NCBI RefSeq assembly: GCF_003286085.1
Contig: NW_020825289.1
Location: 18,936,001 to 19,000,000 of the forward strand
Reading direction: 5' to 3'
Origin: Drosophila persimilis
Lineage: Eukaryota; Arthropoda; Insecta; Diptera; Drosophilidae
Length of the DNA stretch: 64,000 nucleotides
The position numbers and the translations under genes are program-made. Shown here piece after piece: positions 14,087 to 24,700 of this stretch. The notes beneath the pieces were generated by a model, which had not been told where the DNA came from, did not search any database, and saw only the letters and a list, made by a program, of their open reading frames with translations. Position 1 is the first letter of the stretch; every line of letters starts with the position of its first letter.

Positions 14087-14130
<44 letters not shown>
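14087..14130. repeat. 44-nt poly-G homopolymer
   Basis: An uninterrupted run of G immediately follows GGGGCC. Runs of this length are rare in Drosophila euchromatin. The exact length is likely unreliable in any assembly. Confidence 0.9.
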
Positions 14131-14134
<4 letters not shown>

Positions 14135-14929
14135 TGTGGAAATTTATGCTTCGTTTGGCTTTTCTGTTTGTTATTCAGGCATTATTTTCCCTTTTTCTTT
14201 CGTTATTTTCCATTTGCATGCAACAATATGCAGGAAGCAGTTTATATATTGAAAATATTTGACTTCTGAACTGAAAATTACTGAAAATACAGCCATTTAT
14301 TTTCATCTGAATGGAGACAGCTCGCACTCGCTAGGCACTTATCCCCCCAAAACGGGCACTGGACGGCCCCGGACCCGTCGTCAGTATCAATTTGTGCTTG
14401 CTGCTGGTTGCACAATTCCGAGGGGGGTGGGGCGGGGCAACATCAATCAGAAATCAGATATGGTTCTGCTGGGATGAGTTGTCAACTGCACTCCCGGTTG
14501 CTGGTCAGAGTTCGAGTGACATCCTCATCCCGAGTGTCCTTGAACTTTGATTTCGAATTGGAAATCCTGCACTCTAATTCAGTTAAATTTTCAGCAACAA
14601 TTTGTGTGCCAGGTTGCATGGAAAATTGTGGAAACTAATCAGAAATATTTCCATGTCAAATAATTCGAATGGAATGTTTGAAATTGATTTGCTGCGGGCT
14701 CTCGCGTGTGGCCTTTCCGCCGAACAATGCATCCATTGTCTACCTAATTTAGATGCAAACAATAGAAAATTCAGTTACAGATGCATTCATATTTGAGCTA
14801 ATAATGGTGTGTGAGTGTGCGAATGGATTGGATGTACATATGTATGCAGAAAGTTGGGGGAAAGCCCAGCCCCATTTAATAATCGAGAATTTTTCAATTT
14901 TTTAACCATAATCTGCTTGCTGAACTCCA

Positions 14930-15470
14930 GAAATAGCGGAAAAAATAAATAAAAAGAAAATAAGAAAATAAATAAAAGAAATAAAAATATAAACAGAACT
15001 AATTAAATAAAAATAAATACAAAAATAAATCAATTAAAATATATGCAAAACTAATTAAATACAAATAATTTAAACAAAATGAATAAATAAAAATATATAC
15101 AGAACTAGTTAAATAAAAAATAAATAAATACAAATATATACAGAACTAATTAAATAAAAATAAATACAACTATAAATGAATTAAAATATATATAAAACTA
15201 ATTAAATTACAAAATTAAAAAAAAATGAATGAATTAAAATATGTATATACAGAACTAATTAAATAAAAATAAATAAATAAAAATATACACAGAACTAATT
15301 AAATAAAAAAAATTAATATAAAAAAATTAATACATTTTTAAATAGAAATAAATAAATAAAAATAAGTAAATGAGAATAAATAAATGAGGATAAGAAATAA
15401 ATATATAAAAATAATTAAATGAGAATAAATAAATGAGGATAATAAAGAAATAAATAAGAATTAATAAAGA
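14930..15470. repeat. Degenerate AT-rich tandem repeat
   Basis: A block of AAATAAAT-type sequence in which a phrase close to CAGAACTAATTAAATAAAAA recurs at irregular spacing of about 45-60 bp (near 14,993, 15,096, 15,138, 15,247 and 15,287). The distal part decays into simple AAATAAATGAG repeats. There is no coding content. Confidence 0.7.
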
Positions 15471-18400
15471 AGGTAAAACATAGCTTGTCCAACGTGTCGC
15501 CGCTCTCCCTGTCTCTCTTTCCCAGTCTGGCTTAGCAGTCATTTTGTTATTCTTTCGAAACGTGCTGTCAGCACGACACTCTTTTCTTTTCTCTCTCTAT
15601 TTTTTGGGGCCAACGATTGGATGGGCAGGATAACTGTGTGATGTGGTGGCACACCTTATCTGTGTGCCTCTGCGTGCCACACCCGCACCACAATACATAG
15701 GTACATATTTGGTGACTTTTCCGCTTTGCTACTGTCAATATTTAACATTGTCATGTTCCAAATTATGTGCTCCATCCACTTGCCACATGCCACAGGCCAC
15801 ATGCTACTGTTTATTGGTGGGATTATCCTGGGCACCCCCACCCCCATCCCCCGACGCCGCCAGATATTTATTCAGTTTATTTCCAGAGGAGCAGGGAACC
15901 CATTTATGCGCTTAATTGAATGCCGTGTAGTGTAATTGAATCTGTGGCGAAGTGCTTTAATTAATTTGCTGCCGACTTGCATATAATTTATACACATTGA
16001 AGCGCTGCATTGATCGCTCACGGTTAACGGTTCACGGTTCGGTTTTCCACTCGTTTTCCCGCTCGTTTTCCGCTCGTTTTCCATATGCATACAAGAGTTT
16101 TAATTGCAAATTTTTCAATTAAAAACTATGGCGCCCACTGCGCTGCCCTCTCCCTCTCTCCCCCTCTCCCACTGCGGCTTAGCCCAAACGGGGTAGATTT
16201 TGTTTATACGATTTCAGAATTGTTTAATTGAATTTTCTGTAACAAATGAGAGCCAGAGAGCGAAAGAGAGAAAGAGAGAAAAACACAAACAGCATCGCAT
16301 CGAAAGTTCAGAAGTGCAATTAATTTTTGTTCTGTGCTTTTACTGTTTTACTTTTTTACTGTTGTTTGCCTTTGGCTTTCGGTGCTTTTTTCGGCCCCCC
16401 CCTCTCTCCGTTTCAGCTTTTATTCTCAATTAATTTGGCCCAGGGCTATAAATCAGGCAAAAGCGGTGACAATTTAAGCGATTCTTTTCCCCTTTATTTG
16501 CACTTTTTTATGCACTTTTTGCTGTTGCAACAAATGGGATATTCAAGGGAAAGTTTAAAATGGCGAATGGATAACTCTCTGGATGAATGGGGAAACTCCT
16601 CTGCTCTGGGATAGCCAGAGGGACGGCTCCCTCCTCTCTGTTGCACATTATCGTAGTTTATGTCTGTGGCACGGAAAAAGGTACAGCTGCCATCAAAGGA
16701 TGTGGCGCCTCTCTCTCTCCCTCTCTCGGCAAAAGTGTGTGTGCTTTTTTGTTCTTGTCCTGCCGTTGGAATAGTTTGCTCTTCCGCTTCTGTCCATCAT
16801 TTGGCTCTGTTGTTTCATCTGCCTGGCCTCGCCTCGCCGCCTCACCGCCTCCCACGTCCTTTTGCATTCAATATTCCTGCAGTTCCTCCGGGAGTCCCGC
16901 TCTGCCCCCGGCTCTCTGTGCCACGCTTTTCCTTTGCCGTTTTATGACTTTTTCGAACCGGAAATGTTTTCACACGCCTGGCTGCAAAAACAAAGACAGT
17001 CCCATGAGACCTGCGCTGCGGCAGGTGTCTCTACAGTGTTTCTAATTTGTAAAAAACGAAAAGAAAAAGACGAAGAAAGTGGCTCAGCACAGACTCAGCG
17101 AAGGTCTCCTCCACTTTTGGAGCAGCTCGTATCGAGAAAACCCCGCTTCAAGGACCAGAAAGAAAAAACATATGTTCCACTGCTGCACGACGTTTACCAG
17201 CACTAGTTTATCGAACTGGACATCGTGCTCTCTCTCTCTCTCTCTTTGAAATCTAGTGTCATGACAGCTTTAGGCACGGAAATCATGTGCGACAAAGACG
17301 GCTACAGTGACTGCATTTGCATTTGTTCCACATTTATAGATGTGTGTGTACCATATAATGATTGCTGCCATGCTGTTCTCCCTCTTCCCTCTCCCTCTCT
17401 TTCTCTCTGCCAGTGTGGCTTAGCTCCCCATTCACTTGTAGGGGGAAGCACACATAATGCTCAGCAAATCATGCCTCTGGCCAAGAGCCTCTGCCATTGG
17501 CACTTTAATGGAAACGAGGAAGGAAGCTGCTGGTCGACAGCTGCTGGTGCAAAAGTCGAAGCGACTGCTCGATGTGGCTTTTGTGTTGTTTGCGGCTTTG
17601 CCACACACAAGCAAGCGACAGCTGCCACTGGCATTGCCACTGGCAGTGCCACTGCCACTGCCACTGCAGTGGTGTCCTGTGAGATTGAGATTTTGCAGAG
17701 GTCTTTAATTTCGTTCTTTAAGAGTTGCGCCTAGGCCTTCGTTCGAGCCCTGCCGTCGTCTAGACCTTCAAGTGCCTCTTGCCGCCATGGGGTGTGGCAA
17801 GTGAAAAGTCTGCCATTACGGATACGTGCACCTCCTGAATAGCGGCTCCATGTCCCAGACAGGCAGGCAGGACCTCAGTTCCCGGTGACTTCTCACCTTT
17901 CCAGCCACCCCTGGGATGGCCCGCAGAGAGGGCGTCTGCCTGGCAGTGCCCCTCCTATGATTATTCAAAGTATTCGAGAGGTATCCCCCCCCTCCCCATT
18001 TCCGTTGTGTAAGCAACATCTGTCTCTGATTATCTATTAGTGGAACAAAGTATTACTTTGCGATGCAAATGGCGATCCGATCGTCAGGCTATCGCCAGTC
18101 ACTTTGGCTGCGTGTTGGCCGCGATTGAGATTTCAATCGAACTAAGGCCCCAAAGCCGATCGGAGCTGCCTTCGTTTTTGGCAGGAGACAAGTTTTGAGT
18201 GTTATTTTGTTTGTGATTGTGGAGGTCCCTTCAGTGCTTGTGGATCCTAAAGGATATCTGTGAGTCTTTCAAAGGGTATTCTGTGTGCTCTTAGTGTCGC
18301 TTGAATTTTATAGACTCGATTCCAGAGACACATGTATTGCTTTGCCCCAAAATAACAATACAAATCATGAAGCCAAGGCTTAAAGGATATCCCACTGCAA

Positions 18401-19389
18401 AGCTGGGCGACTTTATGGCGAATGTTGATTAATTTGCGGCTTCTATCGCTGCACCACGCGGCAGCTCTGAGCCTCACACTTAAGTTGTTTTTGCTGTTTT
18501 GTTGCATCCCAAAGACGTCAGCAATTGCGTGTTATTTTCGATTTACAATTTTCCATTTCCCCATTTCGTTGGCTGTGATTACGCTGCGGATTGTACGCTG
18601 TCATCAGGAAAAAGCCATCATCTATAATCGTTGAAACTTGATAAATGATGGGATGCCCGCTGTGCCCCTCTCGCTGAGGGCCTGTCCCTGGCAGAGAGTG
18701 TCCCATAAATAAAGCATAGCCCACTTCTCAGGGCTCTGGTGTGCCTGGGCACAGGTCTGCCTAATTAGTCGCCGAGGAAAATATACCACCGCTAATAGGT
18801 TAATAGCAATTAAAATGAATACTTGGAGAGCCCCGATTAGGGTTGTTTAGCCTTGACTTAATCACATAATCAGGTCCATAGACTAAAGTCAGTGGGGCCG
18901 CAGGAAGTGATAGGCTGTCCCTGTTTGCAGTGCCCACTGTACCGCATTCTCGTAGCAGCAGCCTCTGCTGCCGCTCTCCCGTGCTCTCCCGTGCTCTCTC
19001 TCTTCATCTCGCTGCTTTCTAGCTTTCCTTCGCTCTCGCTCGTGTCGAAGACTCGCTGGCACTCGGCTCGCCCGTCCTCGTCTTTAGGATCCATCATCGT
19101 CTTCGAATCGGTCGTCGTGCTCTATCGCCTTCCAATGTGGGGTTCTTTATTTGGTTAAGGTCATCTTTTGATTGGGTTTTGCGTACAGCAACTCACATAT
19201 TTTTACATATATTAACAGCACACAAAATAGACTTGATTTAGATACACTATTTTAACCAGTAGCTCCTCTCCTAATCGGCTTCCTGGTCTCATGCCTAGTA
19301 AATATCGAATTCCATTGTTTATCCCCCAAATCGAGTTATTTATAATACAAAATCATTCCTAATTCCATCTCCTTTTGTTTTATTTCCAG

Positions 19390-19442
19390 CTTCATAGCAG
19401 AACTTTGGCATTTGAGTGCATTTCCAGGCAGATTAAATTATG
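19390..19442 (+). other. Tiny exon ending in a start codon (RNF144-like gene)
   Basis: An acceptor (TATTTCCAG, ending at 19,389) is followed 50 nt later by ATG at 19,440-19,442. This abuts a perfect donor, GTAAGT, at 19,443. If spliced to the acceptor before 21,558, the ATG joins in phase 0 to Ala-Leu-Ile-Lys-Met. The start codon would then sit alone at the end of an exon. Another acceptor-like TTTCCAG at 19,427 would shorten the exon. The splice sites are seen; the joining is inferred. Confidence 0.45.
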
Positions 19443-20378
19443 GTAAGTAATATATTATTGATTTTATTTCCTTTTCATTGTGTGTTTAGTGTGTGCGTGT
19501 GTGTGTGTTTGCTTCTGGGCTCCCTTTTGGACCATTTTCAATCGAAGATTTTCCACTTTCCACTTCGATTGCTGTCGATTTGATGGTTTCTTTGGTGGCC
19601 AAGAGCCTCCAAGAGCGGGGGAGCTCCATCAATCTTCGTTTTGCAATTGCCCGCCCTTTGGGCTTCCTCTTAACGTGGCTTAAATGGCGTTTAATGGGAA
19701 TGCACGAAAAACAACACGAGACAAATTTCGGCATTTCACTATGAGCGAGGAAAGCGATTAATTCTGCACCAAACCCCACTCTCCCCCCTCAAAAAAAGAA
19801 AAACAAAGAAAAGAAAGTCGGTTTCGGGGCGGAAGCGGGGGCATGCCACAGTCAGTGTCAGCCAGGCGGCAAATGTGTCTTGTAGATGTCCGCCCTCTTG
19901 CCACCTGCCCCCCGGCCCCCGGCCCCCTGCCCCATTTGGCCTTGAAGCAGCAGCCGATTGTGTGTGTGTGTGTTTCTGTGGGTGCAAGCAATTTATCTTT
20001 CACATTTTCCACTGCTGCGGTTTGTGGCTCCTTTTCTTCGTGCTCCTCCATGCCACTCCCTCTTCCTCCTCCTCCTCCTCCTTCGCGCTCGGCAATTATG
20101 CGTAATGCGCATTTTTCTCCGTTGCATACTTCGGTGCGTCGCGGGAGGAGCAGAAGGTTGGGGGCTCCTCCAGGCGGTGGCATGCCAAAAATTAATACAG
20201 CCACATTCCTCGGATGCCGCTCTCTCTCTCTACCTCTCTGTGGGGCAGCTTAAGCGTGAGCAATTCCCTGCCTTCGTAATTAAGTTGAACTTAATGGGAA
20301 AATGCCATTACCTTCAGTCCTGAACAATGAACAGGGCTACCAGGCGACCACATTTGGAGGATATCTGTGGATTGCAGC

Positions 20379-20412
<34 letters not shown>

Positions 20413-21557
20413 CAGGGAGGTCTCTTTAAGGGGGAATATTCAGAATTTTCAAGCAAATTAAAGCCAAAACAATAATTTTTTAGGCTCAATCAATGATGTG
20501 TAATTCCCCCCGATTGTTATGTTGAATATTTATTACAAATAATTTAAATATTCGGCCAGAATATTGTAATCCATGTGCTTCCTGTAGAATTTATCTAAAA
20601 TTCAATTTTCCGCCATGCCATTTATCAATTTGCATGAATTTCCATTGTCCGGGGAGTCCTTCGGTCGCATCCTGGCCACCTGCCACGGCGAATATTTCCG
20701 TTGCCTAGTTTCTGGCTGGAACCCGCGAATTTTCCCGCGTCTAATTTCCATTAAACTTGCCTTTGTTGCATTTCGAACAACATTTAAATGGATTGTGGGC
20801 GAAAGCCAAACCCCTGGCGGACGGCCTGGGCCATGATTGATTGGGTAACACTGAAAGCCACTTAATGCGGCCAGGCCTCACAACGGAACCCACCTGACCC
20901 TTCACCTTTTCACCTGACAGACTGACAGTTGACACAAATTCTAAATTCAAAATTCAATGATGGATGATGGATGGTGGATGGTGAAAAAGCAAAGGCATAA
21001 ATCCCATGAGAGGCAGTGGCAAATGCGGAGGCATCCCTAAACGTTGCATGGAATTTGTTGAGGTGGCAATTTGCTGTTTAGTATTTCTAGAAATACGAGC
21101 TCCAATTGGCTCCCATTCAAGGCCCACTCCACTCCATAAGGACTCGCATTTGGCCCTGTTGCAGCTGCGTCTGTCCTGCCTTGCATAATTATGCATAATC
21201 AGATTACTCTGCCATGGAAACCATTAGCCATTAGCGATTGTGTTCTCTGATGGATGAGTAGTTGACTCTTGAATGCTGGATGGATGGGCTCTAGGCCTGG
21301 TCTGTGACTCGTTCGCACAACCTGTTAACGAAGAGGCACGAATTGAATGCACAACCCTTCGGGTAATCCGTGGGAATGGTCCCTCGTGCTCGTGCCCTTC
21401 CCAAACGAGTGTGTCCGTTCGCTTAGGGGCAATTTGGGCCGACCAGACCAGACAAGAATTGGCTCTGAATGGCTGCCGAGTATAACTTTAGGCCTTCTTT
21501 ATTCCCATTTGTCGAATCTGTAGTTCTTATGGCTCTCTTTTGGTGTCTCGCTTGCAG
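19443..21557 (+). other. Intron, no gene seen
   Basis: Lies between the ATG exon and the first large coding exon. It holds GT, CT and GA simple repeats (for example the GA run at about 20,382-20,407). The acceptor at its end is CTTGCAG, ending at 21,557. No supported coding sequence. Confidence 0.45.
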
Positions 21558-21719
21558 GCCTTGATCAAGATGTTGCTGCCGTTGCCGGGCACGGCTAAGG
21601 ACCTGTGCAGGACCACCAGTTCGCTCTCCAGCCACACAGCCACGTGCAGCTCCTCCCTGAGCCAGGATGAGGCCACCAATGCCGCCAATGTCTGCATCGA
21701 CGGGACTGCAGACGACTGA
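21558..21719 (+). CDS. Short leading reading frame of the RNF144-like gene
   Basis: From the acceptor at 21,557 this frame reads ALIKMLLPLPGTAKDLCRTT and on to a TGA at 21,717-21,719. It gives 53 codons, plus Met if joined to the ATG exon; an internal ATG lies at 21,570. The codons are typical of Drosophila coding DNA (GCC, CTG, ATC, GAC, TGC) right up to the stop. The main ligase frame is the +1 frame: its last upstream stop is TGA at 21,658-21,660 and its first ATG is at 21,667. The two frames therefore overlap over about 56 nt. It may be the true N-terminus joined by a frameshift or sequence error, or a coding upstream ORF. Confidence 0.45.
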   Translation, partial: ALIKMLLPLPGTAKDLCRTTSSLSSHTATCSSSLSQDEATNAANVCIDGTADD

Positions 21720-24700
21720 AGTGCACGCCCATGCCCATGCCACACCGCAGCAGCAGCAGCAGCAGAAGCAGAGACTACACCAGACCCCGACAGAACCACT
21801 TGACCCCGACAGGAGTCTGCCACAGCAGAGGCACGCGACGCCCAACTCGAAGCTCCTGCCGCCCCTGGAGCTGTTGGTAGAGAACAAGATTAGCTACAGC
21901 GGCTCGGCCGTCACGTATCACCAGTCGCCAGATCTCAGAGCATCCCCCCAAGCCCATTCCCAATCCCATTCCCGAACAGCCAACAAACGGAGCTCCCTCA
22001 GCAGTCCCTCGTCCAGCGAGGACTGTGTGAGTGCCGCGAGGGCGAGCGTATTTGATGAGGCCGCCGAGAGCTTCGTGATCAACTTTCCGGCAGAGTCAGC
22101 GGCCGCGTCGCAGCACCAACTGCTGCCCCTGTCCGAGACGGTGCCCCTGCTGACCCACATCGAGGCCACCGTGGTGGACAAGCAGCGGTCGATTCGCCTC
22201 AGCAAGAACAGCGCCTCGCTCATCTTCACCAAGAAGGAGCTGGGTGTGGGTGTGGGTCTGGGTCTGGGTCTGGGCCACCACCAGAGACGACAGCACCACA
22301 GCAGCCTCTACGGGGCTGGCGGCGAGCGGACGACGCGCAAGACGACAAAGCACTTGCCGCCCACGCGCGGACAGCAGCAGCGGCGCAGTCTGCCGCTTAG
22401 CTACAGCCACACGAACGCCAGCAATCTGGTGACCACCGCCGGCGCAAACTACGCTCCCAACGGGGCAGGAGGAGGAGCAACAGCCGCTGCAGCAGGAGGA
22501 GCAGGTGGGAAGCTTGTGCCGCACAAGCATCAGCAGCATCAGCAGCATCACGGCCTGGGCCTCACCTCACCCACGGCTACCTCTGGTGTGGGGGGCGCCG
22601 CGGCAGGCGCTGGTGGAGGAGGAGGAGGAGGAGGAGGCGCCGTACCGCCCCCGGCCCACACGGCCCGCAAGCAGCTATCCTACTCCTGGTACGCGCCCGT
22701 CTACAGTGCCCTCGAGGAGGAGCTCGAACAGGACTCGCGGGTGAGTCGGCGGCTAAGCCACTCTCTGGGAAGAGATTAATCTTTCTTGTTTGTCTTTCTG
22801 TTTCCCCAGGACTCGTCGCCAATTCACAATCTGGCCAACACAAAGCAGCACCAACGCTCCGCCAGCCAAAAGGCCCCCTCCGCTTCTGTCTCCCTGCATG
22901 CCACGTCCCACCACGAGCACGCCCACGAGGCCGAGACGGTGGCGCTGCTGGAGACGCAGACGCGCAACAAGATCATCATTTCCTCGGCGAATGGCGATGC
23001 TGGCGGAGCAAGCAGCCCCAGTGGCGGAGGAGGCGGTGGCGGCGGGGGCGGCGGCTCTGGGGGAGGGCTTGCTCCAGACTTGGAGAGCTCGCTGGGGCTG
23101 TCCGGGGGCGGACAGCTGCCACGACGGCGTCGCTTCGAGAACTTTCTCAAATCCCTCGTGGGCCTCAAGGCCAGCAGCAACGGCCGAGAGCGGGAAAAGG
23201 ATCGGGAGACTGGCCTGCAGCGTCCAGCCTCGCCGGAGATACGGATCACACGCACACCCTCGGAGCAGGACGTGGTCCTCCGGGATCCGGCCGGCCCCCA
23301 GCAGCTAGCCAACGGGCATGGGCCCAGGGGCAGCCTCAGCATCAGCGGATCGAGCAGCTCCCTGAACGTGGTCCAGCACAAGCTGTGGCACATCATGCGG
23401 CGCGAGGGCAGCGCCAGCAGCCTCCACCAAGAGAAGTCCCAGTCCATTGTCCAGTACACGGGACTGCGCAAATGCGAGACCGTCCTGGCCCTCACACGGC
23501 AGGGCCAGAGCCACAGCCACAGTCAGAGTCACAGTCAGGGCCTAAGCCTGTCCCAGAGCCGGAGCCAGGGCCACTCGATGGCCGGCCACGGCAGCGGGAT
23601 CTTCAGCAGCGCCGGCGTCGAGCAGATACGACCCCTCAATCGGCTGCGGAACAGCGTGAACAGCATCAACGGCCACGGCGGGGGCGGGGGCGGGGCCACC
23701 TGCTCCCGCTGCTCCAGCCTGCTGTCCCTGGCGGCCTCCGGGTCGCGCTACTCCCTGGCCAACGGATTCGTAGTTCGCCCGGACTCGGCAGCCGGCACGG
23801 AGGAGGAGCAGCCGCACATCAACGTGAATGCCCAGATCCGACTCAGCGGCGGAGCGGTGTCGGCGCCCTCCAGCAGCCCCAGTCCCCCGTCCAATGTGAC
23901 CACGGCCACGCTCCATTCCAGCTCCAACAACAATCTGTTCCATGCCAAGGAAGAGCATCAGCAGCAGCAGGAGGATGAGGAGGAGCAGCAGCAGCAGCAG
24001 CTGGACCAGTCGCCAGCGACTGGCGGGGAGCTCGGTCCGTTTGGCACCAATCATGCCTATCCCTTGACCGTCAGCTCCCTGCTGTCGATGGCCAGTGCCA
24101 ATCATGCGGCCCAGGCCTGTTGCGTGCGCGACGGCATCACCCTGCAGCGCCGCGAGATGCTCGCCTCCGTGGAGGTCACACCCTCGGCCACGCCCACCAG
24201 CACTTTCCAGCCATTCACCTGCAAGCTGTGTCTGACCGACGTGGAGGATGCGGGCGAGGCCATGTCCCTGCTGCAGTGCGACTGTCAGTTCTGTATCGAG
24301 GTGAGTAGTCGGGGCGGGCGGGGGACTCCCCCTTAAAGAAAATTCCATAAATATTCAGAGATCCTTGGATTGGAAATTCGATAAGATTCAGCGAGCACAT
24401 AATCGTAAAAATGGGAAAAAGGGGGAAAAGTCCGCTAAGCCCCAGCCAGGGGATTGTCCTTTCCAAGCACATAGATACACGGCCACACAGATACACCGCC
24501 ACACCGCTACAGGTGCATATGTTGGCTTTCTTATTGCTTGCGCAGGGGCAGGGGCTGTGGCTGGGGCAAGGGCAAGTCACTGGAGCCCTGGTAAGAAATT
24601 GAAAAATGACGCCAAGGCAAACGCAATATTCTTTCGCATCTGCTGGTAGCTGGCAGCTCTCCGCCCAATGAAGGGGGGAGCAGGGATCACGGAGTAGGGT

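Larger units (their letters stand above)
1184..19389 (+). other. Long non-coding stretch, probable first intron of the RNF144-like gene
   Basis: No coding region is supported here. It contains many CT/GA, GT and poly-A/T runs, the ATGTATGT palindrome at several places (about 8,350, 11,556 and 11,830), a 12-bp minisatellite (12,937-13,392), a 44-nt poly-G (14,087-14,130), a degenerate AT-rich repeat (14,930-15,470) and a possible transposon relic near 4,865. CG-rich, GAGA-rich islands near 9,200-9,420 and 18,950-19,140 could be alternative promoters or enhancers, but no exon can be fixed there. Open frames in this interval lack Drosophila coding bias and look like chance. Confidence 0.5.

Noticed and set aside
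22096..24348. Long antisense frames opposite the large coding exons
   Set aside because: Shadows of GC-rich, codon-biased coding sequence; the plus-strand frame has consistent splice phases and continues into the RBR domain.
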